This document shows, in pieces, positions 32,850 through 46,122 of a DNA stretch of 64,000 nucleotides; the stretch's first letter is position 1; every line of letters begins with the position of its first letter. Made by a program: the position numbers and the translations under genes. Below the pieces are notes generated by a model. It saw nothing but the letters and a program-made list of their open reading frames with translations. It had not been told where the DNA came from and did no database searches. The stretch lies in NCBI RefSeq assembly GCF_026914185.1, contig NC_070571.1, forward strand, positions 1,550,001-1,614,000, given 5' to 3'. This DNA comes from Puccinia triticina (lineage: Eukaryota; Basidiomycota; Pucciniomycetes; Pucciniales; Pucciniaceae).

Positions 32850-35776
32850 TTATACTGACGTGAAGAACGTTAAAGAACCCTTGAGCTTCACAATGCGGTC
32901 GACCCAGGCGTGCATCTCGGAAGCTTTGATGGGATTTGGTTGCAAGTAAGTCACATAAAAAGGATTCTGCATATAAGCCAGCACTACGGGATCAAACTCA
33001 CTACTGGGGGCAGTCTTGTTATCCAACATGAACATCATCATCATTCTGGCCAAAATGCCTGCAGAGGTAAGAAGATAAATATGTTCTGGTTAGTCCGCTT
33101 TCCTCCGCTCAAAAAAAAAAAAAAAAAAGGAAAACTCACCGATGTGGTTGTGACCGACAGTTCCGAGCCCCTCGTAATATCCGGCGTTAGTCATGAGACA
33201 GCTCCAATCGTTGGCGGAGAAGTGTTGCAAGAAGAGGTTGGGCGGGGCATACTGCCCGGGAGTCTTGTCGCCTCGGAAAAGCTTCTGGGTTGGAAGGAAG
33301 CCCAAGTAGGGTCGCTTGTAACCGGTGGCCTGGTGGACGTGGGGGGACGAACAGCCTCAGTGTCGTCATACCATCTTGCTTGCTTTCTCCGTCCATCCAG
33401 GCTCTGTCTTACCTCAACAATCACATCCGCCGGAACTATCTCGGATTGATCCAAGCCAAACCGTTGAACTTCAACACCTTGGGGGGAGATTCGATCAATC
33501 TAAGGTAGAATAGGATGAGTAGGGAAAAGGAATTTTGTCAGCTTAACTTTAAGTATTTGGTTGAGCAAAGTCACGAATTACCTTGGCTCGGACGTAATCG
33601 GCGCGGTTCTCGCGGACAAGTTTCAAGAACTCTCCATTGACGATCGGAGTTTTGCTGTATAAGCGGCCCGCCGGTTTCCCGTTGTAGGCAGCGGGGCTCA
33701 TCCATTGCAAGTCGGCACCATAGTGGTAGGCTCGGATAGCCTTTTCAGCGATTTGGTCGATGAAGCAGGGGATGCCGAATGGGTTCATAGCGAGCAAAGT
33801 ACCGATGATCACGTTTCGAGGAATAAACCACTGGAACAGTTGACAATTTGCGCATATATCAGCCAAGCACGGTTCAATTGTGTGCGAACAAAGGATAAAC
33901 GATGTTTAGCAGATGAGTTGGGTCATTGGCATAACGGGTTCCAGAAGATTTCTTCTCGGCAGCCAAAAATGAAAAAGATGTCTCACCTTGTCGGTTCGCG
34001 TGACCAAAACCGCTGGAGTGGAGCAGCCGGACTGGACGGCCAACTCAAGAGCCTCAACAGCGCTAGCACCTCCGCCGAGGACGACGACGCGCTTGCCAGG
34101 CCATTCAATCTGGTCCAATTCACTCGAATGGATCATTTTCCCTTGGAACCCTTCACGGCCTTGAAAGTTGATTCGCTCGGGCGGACCGCAAGTGCCCACG
34201 GCGACCACAATCCCATCAAAGACACCATCGACGCCGTTGTTGATCGTCCATTTCGAGGGCTGGTCGTCCGAGGCTTGCTGGCGAGTAACTTGTTGAACGG
34301 TAAACTGATCCGTGCCAGTTCAAGGCAAAATGAGCCGGGGTTAATGAGGAGGGAATGCCAGGGATGGATCAAAGAAGTGCTTACATTGAAACGGGTTCGA
34401 GAATTCAATCGATAGCTATTCCAAATTTTTTGAAGCTCAGATAAGATTTCTCCCTGTGAGGTGGAACATGGGATGTAGTGATCGGTGTCAGTAACTCTGG
34501 ATAGACAGAGTCTGAAAATCGTGACAGAAGGAAAAGGTGTCGGCTACACAGCGGCGATCAATGATCGCCGGGACGTGAAGCGATCGCCTGCAATGAATCT
34601 CTGTATCAATCGCCAAGATGCCAACTGATACAGATACGTAATGACTTGGTCTGAATTCAAGATATGTATTGCAGATACATCGCAGGAGAGTTTGTGTTGG
34701 AATGGTCCGACATGAAAGGGGTGCCGGAAGCAATTCATCGGAAGAGGCTATCAAATTCATCAAAAGGTTGCGAACTCAACTTTTCTGACTGGGAATTGGT
34801 TTGACCATCTGACCGAAGGATGAAATCTGTACATCAACGAATCCAGTTGGAGTGATGAGGTGCTAGAGAGATGGGCGGTGGATGAAAATTAGTCAGCGTC
34901 TCTCAACATTGGGCAACGAAGAACAGAAAGCGCTGGATGAACTGGCGCTTGTTCCAGTGGTAGGATAAATAACACTGGGTGTAAGGGAGAGTGGTGATCG
35001 AGCCAATTCACATGGCCAAGGCATATGGATACACAAGGGCATGGGAAAGAATTCCCCAAGTGGATACAGCTCTTCTCGAGCCAGTCCTTCCCTGAAGCTG
35101 ACTCCAAAGCTGGGCAGGGCGGATAGTGAGGAAGGGGGAAGAGACTAACCTGTTGACTCTGGACCAAATCCCACCGATAGTTGGGGATTGCTCAAAAATG
35201 ACCACCTCGAAGCCGTGAGCGAGGAAGTGGGCGGCGGTAGAGATACCGGTGATTCCGGCGCCGACGATAGCGATCCTTCCAAGCGGGTTGGGCGATGGCT
35301 CGAGAGTGATGGCATCCGTGCTGGGCGCGAAGAGGTAAATGATGACGGTCTGGATGAGGCCGTATATGACGGCCCAGAGGTTCGCCAGCAAGTGGCCGAG
35401 TGGGCCAAGGACGGCATCCTTCAAGACAGACGGGCTCGAGGAGGCAGCCGATGGAGCTTGGTCGGAGTGGTCTGATATTGTTGACAGGGTTGAGCGGGGG
35501 GAGGATAAGGAAAATAAGGAAGCAGATGAGGAGCGGGCGGTGGTTTGCTCAGAAAGCATGGAGGACGGGCTCGACAAGGCTATAATATATATAAATGAAG
35601 GATTGCAACATGGTGGATTAGCATAATCTGTTCCAGGCAGCCCGCTACAGGCTTGCAGTAGGAGGTTGACAGGGAAGAGATGAGAAGGCCTTACATCGAT
35701 CGAGCGGCAGGAATCCGACGAGGCCCGAGTTGCCGGTCGGAGTTGTGCCGGGAACGTGAGGGATCTGGTCGCCCAT
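32850..35776 (-). CDS. Flavin-containing monooxygenase, membrane-anchored, 571 residues
   Basis: Nine exons on the minus strand: 35776-35695, 35579-35150, 34862-34781, 34453-34385, 34304-33987, 33830-33582, 33499-33413, 33329-33140, 33058-32850; the phase is exact throughout. The N-terminus is Ser-rich, followed by a hydrophobic segment (NLWAVIYGLIQTVIIYLFAP) that should anchor it in a membrane. FAD-binding motif IAIVGAGITGISTAAHFL, then FEQSPTIGGIWSRVN, STSSLQLDSLMYRFHPSV, VVAVGTCGPPERINFQG, the NADPH-binding VVVLGGGASAVEALEL, and the family ATG-Y motif EATGYKRPYLGFLP. It should oxygenate a soft nucleophile (N or S) or a ketone; the substrate is unknown. Two introns (about 290 and 330 nt) are long for this window. 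Confidence 0.88.
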
Positions 35777-38700
35777 GATGTTGCTGTGCAAGCGTCTTCT
35801 CAACAAACAAGTAAAAAACGAAACAAGAAATCGAGCGCTTCCTGCGAGTGGGTTTGGTTGGGGGAAGGAGGTGGTTGAGTATCAGCAAGGCGGAGACAGG
35901 GACTGGATGGCCAGATGGATGGAAAGACCAGGCATATAAGACGAAAGCAGGCTGTGGGCCTGCTGGAGCCAATGAAGCTTGAAAGTGAGAAGCTCTGGAC
36001 GAACCCGCCCAGAGAGAGCTGATTGAGACATGGATCACCAAGCGAGACATGGCGATACACCATCTGGAAATATTTGCATATGGAAATGGCAGCAATCGTC
36101 TTCTTTCCAGCAAGCCCGACTGAAAAAACAGGGACAGTACTCCGACGGAACTCCATCCCAGCCGAGTGGGCAATCAAGCATGCCGCTAGCAGTCCCTCAG
36201 ACTTCGTATCGAGAGATCACGATCAGGGAAAACTCCATTTCCATCTTGGGAGTTTGGGATCGAGGGGGGGGGAGTGCTCTGGTTTTTTTTTGTATTACTT
36301 TGGAGCGGAAAGAGGTGATCGAGATGGAATATTGTAGATCAGGCGAGACGACAGACTGGCTCAAGAGAAGGCCAGGGTGGAGTGGACAGCGGCTCATTTA
36401 AACAATCGGGCAGCAGGATGGGCAGAGCCAGAGTGTCGAGGCCGAGCAGGAGAAGGATATGTAGCGGCAAGTCGAAGGGAGTCGAGCAGCTCTGCAAGAT
36501 ATTTATGTAATACTTGGATAGGGGGGAGACATCCGTAAGCGCTCACCTGTTCAAGGAGATTGTTCTCAGAGGTGAAGTTGAACCCCAGATAATCGAACAA
36601 CAAAAAAAAAAGACGAAACCAATCCAATGGGATTACTGAGAGAGATACATACGTAGGAGGACGGGCTGATCTGAGAGAAGACGGGAAGCGGCGGACAGCC
36701 TGTTGGGCAGGTGTACGCTGAGAATGTAGGGGTGCGGGTGGGGGTGCGGAGGGGAGGAGGGGAGCGAAGGGGCTGGCGAGGAAAATGTGCGGAGAGGGGC
36801 GGCTGCTGGAGAGCCACGAAAGCGGTGCCGATCTCTTTAAATATTTTGGATTTAGTCTCTGGGCGGAGCATGAAGGAAGTGGCATCGGAAAAAACTACGC
36901 ATTAGAGTCTTACATCGTCAACATGCACATCAACAGCCAACATCCAGCAGTTTTCAGAGTGCTTTTTTCAGAACGCTCGAGAAGCCGGTGAGTGGCAATG
37001 CCATGACCAGACCATCTGCGGCTATAGGCCTGCTGAGTTGGACAGGATGATTATCCTTTTCAGCGTTCTTCAATCCAGAGTACGTGCATCAGATCAAGCG
37101 CCAATGGGCAAGCCGCAAGGAGCCTCTGGGAATGGCTGGTCATTCAAGCTTCCAGCCCGCCGGGGGGACGGTATCATGCAGGAATGCCAGGCGACAGTCG
37201 ACAGATCAGGGCTGGAAACACCAACTGAAGAATTTCATCACCGGTGGCTCTGCGTTAAATCCTTGGTGCCGCCTGGATCTGGATCCTTGCGGATCACAGA
37301 CTGCCCCTATTTCACCTTCCTTGCTGGCCATCAGAAAACGATATTAAGAGGCAAAACAAAAATGAAGGAAACTTTGGATGTGGCTCAAGAAGCCTTCAGG
37401 GGGAGGAAGCATTCTTGGAAAATTATTTATGTGTGGTCGAAAGAGACTTACAATTCGATTGACAAAGCTTATGTGTTGATGTTATAGACACAAACTTCAA
37501 GCGCTGACGGGGCTGGAGGGACGGATTCTTGGGGCAGACGAGCAGTATTTATTAGCCAAGAGTTCGTTAAGCGTCGGCCTCGTCGTATCGTTGGAGCGCT
37601 CTCTCAGGAAGGGAAGGGTTACCAAACCTTCAAGTCATGTGGAGACCGGTGCAGATTCTTGACAGCTCCACTGGCCTAATAAAAATGTTATACACTCCTC
37701 CAAGAGTCAATCCCGACTGCTCCTAGACCTACACACCATGTGCCCGAGTCCTGATGCGATATAATCGGAAATAGGCAAGCAAATCAATCCAATATTGAAA
37801 TACCAACAGGCCCTTTCATTACCGCACGAGACATATTCAAGCCGGCAGATGAACAAACAGCGAAAGATGAAAGACACAGAGTTCCTGGCGCACCGACGAT
37901 CTGCACCGATCTTCAGCCTCGCCCTGCTTCGTGCCCCAACCAACCGGCCTCCAAGACAACTCAAGACTCTCCAAGAATGTCGAACAAACTTAACAACGCT
38001 AATCGGATGGCAACTGTCTGCGTTCTTGTTTCTGCCGAAATTTAGAAAGGCGTATGTTCCCTTGCACCGCGCCCCAACAAAGTCCTACTGAATCATGAAC
38101 AAATAGTCCAATTGTAAATCAAAATTGATTTATGCTCTATCTACCAAAACTTCATCCATTTCAGCACATCAGGCCATACATATTTACAGTTTCTTCACAA
38201 CCATTTGCAATGTCCACCATCTGTCCGGATCCTTCTTCAAATCCGCGCGTCCAATTTGTGCATGTCTGATGTAAACATCTGATATCTTTCTCCTCGAGAT
38301 GTTGATGATGTATATACCAAAGGATCCCCCAACGAGAGCTCCGAATAGAACAAAGTCCGCGACTGAGAGAGTTGCTGATCAGGTTACATAGCACAACACC
38401 GCATCGGAGGAGCTCTGAGGAGCCCTTTGACTTCCAGACTTCACAGTCTCTGATTGGCCGGTGGATGCTGGTGGATGCGCCTGTCTTGCCATAACTTTGC
38501 TGATCAGCTGAGGTTGGGTGTGTCTCTGGGAGTTACGCGCTCAAGGGTCCGGCACGAGCGCGATCGATCGAACTGGGCCATCCACCCTACGTCGCCCTGT
38601 CTAACAGTGCTGGAACAAGGAAAGCTTCAAGTGACCCGCTTTATGTCATCGACACCGCTCAAGAAAACCGGGATCACATGCACCACCGGCGCAATCAACC

Positions 38701-39280
38701 GTAACCCTATGCTGTTGGACTCTGATCTCCTCTCATTTACCACCCTTTACTTCCCATGTTCAGGTATGCTAGCTGGAAGGACCCCCGGAGAGGAATATCT
38801 TTCGGGATCACAACATTTACTATCACGTTGAGATGGAAAGAGTGCTATAAGAAAGTTATATCAAAGATCATGCAGGGTTTCAGAAGATAAGGATGAGCCT
38901 AGCTTTTTACACTCAAGTATGTAGAAAAATTTGTTTGATGTTCCCCGATGGTTGGACGGACGAGCAAGGCGTATGGAACCTTGAGAGAGTTGAAGCTATG
39001 TATATGGGAATGTCTGACGATAATCTGGGCAAAGATGAGTGCTGATAATTGTGCGCTTGTGAGGAAAGAAATTGGTCTTGAGAGAGAGATAGATTGAGAG
39101 AGAGAGAGAGAAAACTAGAGATGATTGTTTATGATCCAGGTTTGCAATGTTCCTATGGAACCAAAATGAATACCAAGCAGTACGATTGGTTTTTATGAAG
39201 AATGGATTTTCTGTTAGTCACATGAATTAAGTGGCACAAAAACCGAGTAAAGGGGTGACTCAAAAGAAAGCAAACACATG
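35777..39280. other. Gene-poor 3.5-kb intergenic stretch
   Basis: Holds the promoter side of the monooxygenase gene and the 3' side of the transporter gene. Open frames of 100-163 codons exist (for example 36394-36885 minus, 37038-37487 plus), but I find no splice partners, motifs or recognisable products. A GA microsatellite is at 39080-39111. Confidence 0.45.
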
Positions 39281-42200
39281 CTACTCAACTGCATCACTTG
39301 TCGGATTCCACCATGAGTGCGCCGCCTCTAAACCAAGCAAGTAGACTGCCAACGCGTTCAAACTGGTCCCGGCATCCAGTGCACTGAAGTTATAACACAT
39401 TGCTCAGTCAATATACTCCATCGTTCTCTACATCGGCGGAGAAGCTTGTATTTAATTAATTTCACCTCGAGAGCACATAGTTATATTTCTCGAACCATTT
39501 TGGACGATACTTCAGTGCCCAATATTGCGACATAAAGGCTGCTAGAAACCCCACACCTATGCTGAGGTCCCGATTTCCAACACGTAGAAAGATTATGACG
39601 TTTACGATTCAGCTTGGAGCAATATTTACTATAGAAGTGGACCAGAAAGCTTACACATTGGTGGGGATCTGGGGAGGTGTGATGGCGCCATGAAGAAAAA
39701 CTTCAGGTGTAGAAACATTAGCACACGAGACTCCAAGATCCTTCCTCATCACATTTCAATCACATTCAAGATTAATTTTTCTAAGAAGATTGAACTCAAC
39801 GCGGAATGCTTAGCGTTCTCCATGCACTTTTGGGATTATTCCGTGACATGAACCAAGGTATGATAGGTAGGAGAGCGCCGATTGGAAATCCCCAAAACAA
39901 GACCCTATATTTACCTGCATTCTCACAATGAGCCGAGGTGAATTGACCGAGGATTTGATTCTAGTGTTGAGCCAAAACGTACCAGAAAAGAATTTGAGGG
40001 GTCCAATCAACCCCCCTGAGTTTCAGAAGTCGGTGATGCACAAATCAGCCTTCAACTGATTCTCATGCTCGTGCATGAACGTGACACATTCTGGACTGAC
40101 AAATCACTGAGGCCGAGTAAAATACTTCTGGCTTCCGACCGGTCCATTGACCACTTGGATCTACTACCGTACCATCCAACATCTCTCTCTTGTCTGCGAT
40201 CACTGAACGAATGAATATATAATTGATCACTGCTCCTATCGAAGTCCCGACGATCCTTAATAGAGAGATGGACAAAAGATCAGCGAGAATTTGGATCTAT
40301 CTTGCACCTTGAATAATCTTAATAGAAGCAGAACATACTGAAATGTAAACATATCCTTGGGTGGTATTTCTACAAGGTACGTTAGAGAGAGAATAATGAA
40401 TTCAGCAAGTGTCTCTGTGGCGAAAGAACTCCGACAGCGACGCAACTAGCATAAATTCCTAATTTCAAATCGGACGCCAGATCGAGACATTGACTCATGG
40501 TCATGTAGCCGTACCTTGGGGTATTTATCGAAAATCAGTGCACTACCTCCCGGCTATCAATTTGAGCGATGAAAGCAATCCCATACACTTTGAATGTGAT
40601 ATTTGCCAAAGGTCTTCCACTGTCGAAGTCGATGATTAAGAACGCAGTTTGGTGAAATAGAAACAGAAGACCCTCAGGTATCTAAGCGCGCAATATTCTC
40701 CTAGTGAGAACCGCCACTCAACCGCTCAACTCACGGTAGTAGAATTCCTGCAACAAACTCAGCTGGGGAGACAAGCAGCAGATCAGTCGACAAACTGTGA
40801 AGTTGGTGCAATGACGTAAGCACTTGAGATGATTTACTGATCACATTCAATCCAATCTGTGTGTTGGTGGTTGCATTGACTGATAACGATTATCGTGAGT
40901 TTTGACAGCCTGAATAAAAAAGGCGGAAGGGCAGAACTTACTGATGCCCTAAAGGCGGATTGTAATGCAACACGATCGAAGATTCAAAGCGGTCAAATAA
41001 ATTTGTAAAAATGGGCATTTGAGTAGGCTATATAATAGGTCTTACCATTGGGATAATGAAGAGAGTCGCCTAAGTTATTATAAAAGATATTGAGAATTGA
41101 TTTAATGGCCCAGAGACAAGTGGAATGCTACTAGAAGATGTACATACCATTCCTAGTGCTAGCAATAATGCCCAAACAGGACACTTAAGAATTCAGTTGG
41201 CAAATCAGCTGAGAGGTGATATGTATGAATACATAGGTGAGATTCACGCAACCTGTAGTGGATAAAACCAGACAACGAATATCGAAGCAAGAAACATTGT
41301 GCCGCCGATCCATGCGTACCAACTTGTAGGCACGTTTTCGTAATTCCTCTCCATAATTTCAACATGCACATCCTGAGGACAAAATGTATCTGGTAAGCCT
41401 TTAACTTAAAATGGTATGATGCACAGGTATTGAATTGGCTCATTGACCAACAGTGGATGTTTTGTTCCGGGCTGAAAGGGCGGACTTGATGTCGTCAGAG
41501 TGAAATAGAAAGACGGTCACAACGGCAGATGTCAAGACCGCAAAGCTAACACCATACGAGCTGAAAGGGCGATTGATGTCGTCAGATTGAAATAGAAAGA
41601 CGGTCGCAACGGCAGAGTTCAAGAACGCAAAGCTAACACTGCGAAATATGGCGTCAATTGAATTGGCCCCAGCTCTAAAAAGATCGTTTTATTTTATCCA
41701 ACAAAAATGTTAGTGATCGATCAATCTCTTCATGCCTAGAAAGTTGACTGACCTTGAAACCTTTATGCAAGGGAAAAAAGACATGCATGAAGTCGCAGTA
41801 CAGTCATTGCGTGAACAGCGTATAGTTAAGCCCGAAAATTAAGATCGATCTTCAGGACTCACTTTTGCTCGTCTAATGTAAAATCTGGCTTTACCACAGC
41901 CGACACGTTATACTTTTTATAGCTTTGGTCAAATAGCCGAGCAGAGACAGCATTATCCCCAAAGCTTCGATTCTATGACAACGGTTGGTTGGCAAGTGGT
42001 CAAAATTCACAACGCCTTGCAGAATCTTTTGCAACCCACTTTCCAAATATCGAAATACCACATCAACGGGACGAAAATCCACATCGAGCACGCCATGCCC
42101 CCGAAGTAGTTAAAAGAGGCGAAGAATGGCGTGAAAAGAGAGCCTGCGGAGACCCAAAGTTAGTGCATATGCGAATCAGGGAAGAATCTTAGTTGGGCCT

Positions 42201-43686
42201 AACCAACTGATCCAATGACGGTCCAATCCAGCGAGACGGTTAATAGACCCTTTTACAAGAAAAAAAAATCAAGAGAGAGGAAAAACGGGTGATTTGTGAG
42301 TATATCTATATAAAGTCACTTGAGATTTGGATGTTTTGCCTACAGCTCCGGTATCTAAAAGGTCGATCAGTCAGCTGACGAAGTTCTGCTTTTCTAATGC
42401 TGTTGAAAAATCTGAATATTCCTACTCTAAGCTCACATGCAGAACCTAAAACCCTCATGAATGTAGATCTGTTGTTGATAATACATATGATCGAGATGCT
42501 GGTAAGAGTAGGGGCCAAAACGGATGGCAAAAACTGTCACCAAACATTCCAGATAAGTTTACATAATGCCGAGTGAAAAATGAAAGAGACAGCGAGGAAG
42601 ATACACACTTGATACACGAAGATCATTATAAAGATCATCGTAAAAAATCTCATTCGAGCCTTGGTGAAATCTCTGCTTTCCTGAGTACCATCGCCAACCG
42701 CGTGAAGGGTGTTATAAAGCGTGACCACCACCAATGAACTCGGCCAAACCATCGCGGTAGGTCGAATCAAAATGGAATACGTCAAGCCTGACAAACCAAA
42801 TCCCAGCAGCTGGGTAGATAAAATCAGGAGTAAAGCCCCGAAATGCCCCATATCTTGCTGAAATTGTAGCAATCGTTGGTATCATTAGCTCTCTAGCCCC
42901 CCCCCCCCCAAAGCTCCTCAAAGAACAATAGCTTACATGATAATAAAGGTCTTGAACGGCTACTATATCTCCGGCATAGGCGGCTGAAGAGGCACATCCG
43001 GCCAAGACACCGATCAACATGTGTTCCTTTACACTGAAATCACCAGGGTTTAAGGAAACCTCGAAAAGCCATCGATTCGTTCTGCTTGTAGAGATAAATC
43101 CAAATGGATTGGGCAGTTGAATATTCCAAGCAGGTAACGTGGCAGCCATTAATTTTCCAGCTGAATGCAGTTTCAAAGTCAAAAATTAGTTGTGTGATCA
43201 ACTGTAAGCGCCTGAGGGATTCAACCAACCTGCATAGCTCACAAGGGTGATAAAAAATCCCCCAAAACCAATCCCGTTGGATTTAAAGAAGAAAATCTGA
43301 TTGATGCCTGCTCCCATCGCACCCAATGCACCACCGATCAGCCATACCCTAATCGTGTTGGTCAACATTGTCGGGTCATCAGTCTCGGGTACCACTTTTG
43401 CAACCATATTCTCGGCGCTCCCTTCGGGGTGCTTGGGCCTCTTGTCTTGCTGATCCTCAGAAAACTCATCGGACTGAACTGGTGAGGAGATCGAGATCCT
43501 GCCGCTTCGATTCTTAGCCTCGGTTATCCCTTTGGAAGTGTCGTGCGAAGAAGCCCGGTCCAGGATCTCATCGTGCAGGATCGGCCGGAGCAAGAGATCC
43601 CCTTCTTGTTCAGCTTGTACATCATCGTACGCCTCTGATGGATCGTGTGTGCCAACTTTGACGTATCCCGCTGGGTTTTTGGACAT
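39281..43686 (-). CDS. Oligopeptide transporter, OPT family
   Basis: A proton-coupled plasma-membrane importer of small peptides, or of related substrates such as siderophores, spread over many short exons. Exons worked out: 43686-43230, 43160-42937, 42857-42609, 42533-42437, 42339-42320, 42249-42204, 42143-42040, 41972-41863, 41760-41753, 41674-41638, 41560-41452, about 41372-41253; further exons run to the TAG at 39281-39283. Motifs: DDPTMLTNTIRVWLIGGALG, LPNPFGFI...SLNPGDFSVKEHMLIGVLA, STQLLGFGLSGL, RPTAMVWPSSLV, TVSLDWTVIGS, TPFFASFNYFGG, TPYFAVSYGVSFAVLTSAV, DVHVEIMERNYENVPTSWYA, REMLDGTVVDPSGQWTGRK, YWALKYRPKWFEKYNYVLS and SALDAGTSLNALAVYL near the end. Exons between 41250 and 39560 were only partly resolved. 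Intron 41637-41561 is a near copy of the following exon. Confidence 0.85.
41471..41640 (-). repeat. Tandem duplication spanning an intron and exon of the transporter gene
   Basis: Copy 1 (41560-41640) and copy 2 (41471-41553) are about 90% alike; both contain GTTAGCTTTGCG...ATTTCA...TCTGACGACATCAA (minus strand). The repeat period is about 87-89 bp, not a multiple of three. Copy 1 begins with GTTAGC and ends with CCCTTTCAG, which serve as the donor and acceptor of the 77-nt intron 41637-41561; copy 2 is coding (YGVSFAVLTSAVVTVFLFHS). Confidence 0.75.
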
Positions 43687-44176
43687 GCTTTTCAGTTCCT
43701 TGATTTTACTGTACTGTTCATTCGGATGCCATCCGCTCGATCAACCTGTCAAAGTGGAAGTGGGATGCAAATCGACAAAGCCCTGGTCCATACGCTCGCG
43801 AGGTAGTGGTCCTATCAGGAAAGTATCGAGGATTCGAGCGACAGTCGAAGTGGTAGTTCGGCAGGTTCATGGCCTGGGCCCCATGAACACATGGGAAAAT
43901 TGGAGCGCGCATTGCATGAATCGACTGCGCAGCTGACACCAAGAAGTTAACCAAAACACTCATTAGAACAAGCGGAGAGTCTTCCATCACACAGAAAAAA
44001 TAGTGCCTGTCTGCATATTATTTCTGTGCTCCAAACTCTACTGAAAAATTAAGGGTATAGTCTCAAATACGAAAGACATAACTTGGAGTGATAGAGCAAG
44101 AAAGTAAGTCAAATTATGTAAGATGGAGGAACATTGCAGCTTGATTGCATGGCTAGACAATTGAACTTTGCAGGGA
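43687..44176. other. Intergenic space between transporter and fluoride exporter
   Basis: About 490 bp between the OPT start (43686) and the FEX stop (44177), both on the minus strand; the transporter promoter must be here. Nothing else was recognised. Confidence 0.5.
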
Positions 44177-45535
44177 TCATGAAGGGAAGATGCAACGTTC
44201 TTGGGGGTCACGAGTCCAAAAGTAAATGCCAAAGATCATGAGGCAAAGAAGTTGACCTGATAGCCAACTGGTGAGGGCATAACGGAAGTTTTTATAATTG
44301 GGACCGGCACGATGTAGTTCTAAAAAGAAGGTACTGATTGTGCTAAGACATCCACAGAACCCGTCTCTCAATCCCTGCAAGCTTGCGCAATATTCTGGAT
44401 TGGTTCGGGCAGCAGATGTATATTGTAAAGCAGAGAATAGGGCTAGTAGACCTGTAGCAACCACGTTAGCCAGATAGGTGCCCGCTGGAAACGTGTTGTT
44501 AATCGAGAGTTCTCGGGCGTTCAGCTTGGCGAAATAATACCGCAGCACCGTCCCTGTTGGAGCGATTATCATGCTGTATGTCATGGGTCCCCGCCATCGG
44601 ATCGGTCCCCAAATAAAAAGGAAAACTGATCCTAACCAGGTCAAAGGACCAGCCAGAATGATGAAAATCGTGGGTATCTTCCAGTAGGCACTTGTATCGC
44701 GTCTCGAGGAGCGGATTGAGGTATTGAGGCCAAGTCGATGTGTTCTGGTGGTGATAACGTTTTCAATGATATGCCCGAGAAAAAGTCCAGTTTGCAAGGC
44801 AAAGAGACACTGTCCAATCGTGACGTGCGTTAGATTGAGCCCATCTAAGAACTAATGGAGGTGTTGGTGGCAGAAACATCGGGGAATTAGTAAATTAGTA
44901 AGCCTTTTGAGGGGTGGGGGAATCAGCAAACATCACTAAACCTGCCACGCGAGAACTTAGAAGTGTTGCTGAAAGTCTGGAAAACTTGCAACATCCAGCT
45001 GCTGAACGTAGTGACTGAGCCGCAAAAGCCTGTGGTGATCCCGAAGTATAACAACGAATGACTGAAAGAAATGATGATAAGATATTCAATCAGTCTTGTC
45101 ACCAATCCTCACAGACTGAGAAAAATCAGAGGCTAACATTTTACCCAATCTAGCTTGAAGGGCTACTGATGTACCCATAATGAGACAGCCTACGACTTGA
45201 ACCAGCAATAAACTGAAGACATTTTGACCGTGGAAATTCCCAATTGCAGTGACGCCGAGTCTGGTCAGGAGACCCCAAATTGCGGAAAATATGAGGATGG
45301 AGTGCGTTTGTGCTTGAACAACCCATGAATTTTGGGAAGCGGAGTTAAGTTGAGGGAGCTTGAGGTTGTCAGAGGAACTACCGCGTTGAGGGGAATGACA
45401 GCCAACTTGGGTATCCTTTGCTGGATTCGATGCTGCGATTGATGGACCGGATGGCGTCACGGTTTCGCGCGTCGCACTGCGGTCCGCGGTCAAGATAATA
45501 GCCCCATGGTCCTCAGGTGCTACAGATGGTCGCAT
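44177..45535 (-). CDS. FEX1: Fluoride exporter (FEX, two-domain CrcB/Fluc type), 400 residues
   Basis: Three exons on the minus strand: 45535-45138, 45061-44932, 44851-44177; the phase is exact. Eukaryotic FEX is a single chain of two Fluc-like halves forming a plasma-membrane fluoride channel that protects against cytosolic F-. The first half shows IWGLLTRLGVTAIGNFHGQN, VQVVGCLIMGTSVAL and GITTGFCGSVTTFSSWMLQV. The second half shows GPIRWRGPMTYSMIIAPTGT, LRYYFAKLN, NTFPAGTYLANVVATGLLAL and LRDGFCGCLSTISTFFLEL. The paired GFCG-(T/S)-FS motifs and the polar N in FPAGTYLANVV are family hallmarks. A long Ser/Pro-rich N-terminal extension (about 85 residues) precedes the first helix. The donor GTTAGC (45137) and donor GTTTGC (44931) are weak but are the ones that keep frame. 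Confidence 0.9.
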
Positions 45536-45831
45536 TTAACGGTCGGTTTGGACGCTGAATCACTTGCTCGACTGATTGGCCTCGTTGTCCTCTGAAATGT
45601 CGAATGTCGCCCAGGATTCCAACACGGAGACTGACATTAATAATTATCTGTCGGGGCGTGGGTGGGCCAAGTCTGCGGCTGCCTTGGCTGGCGCGGCTCG
45701 TGCTAGCCTATATGTACTCCACGTGGGTCCCACCGGGAATCCCCTGGACCCCACGGTAAACCCGTGGGCGAGGTCTAACTTAACCAAGTCCACCCTCCTA
45801 CCCGTGGAGTGGTAAAACACACAAGGCCCCG

Positions 45832-45964
45832 TTTGGAGCCAATATAATCACTATAATCACGTGATATAATGTGGATTGTTGTGACATCTGATCTAGTTTT
45901 GGTGGGTCTGATCAGATGTCAGGCAAAAAAACTCACATATTGCCCAGATTATATTGGCTCCAAA
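45832..45964. mobile_element. 133-bp MITE with 18-bp TIR
   Basis: Ends TTTGGAGCCAATATAATC and inverted GATTATATTGGCTCCAAA. The left flank begins GGCCCCG, the usual start of a GGCCCCGTTTGG-type TIR, but the right end lacks the matching CGGGGCC. The element is therefore either truncated or has slightly shorter TIRs. Confidence 0.7.
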
Positions 45965-46122
45965 TAATGTCTTACTCAACTTGTGAATGATTAATTTTTG
46001 AAACTTGGAAAAACAACTCCCAAAAATTGGGAAAACGGTTCCTGTACGTCGCCGCAACCAGTCTTGGGAGCTGTTTTCCCAAATCTATTTTTTTTGGGAG
46101 TTGTCAAAGACAATTTATTTAC

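Noticed and set aside
33705..34415. 236-codon plus-strand frame
   Set aside because: Antisense shadow of flavin monooxygenase exons, including the NADPH-binding exon.
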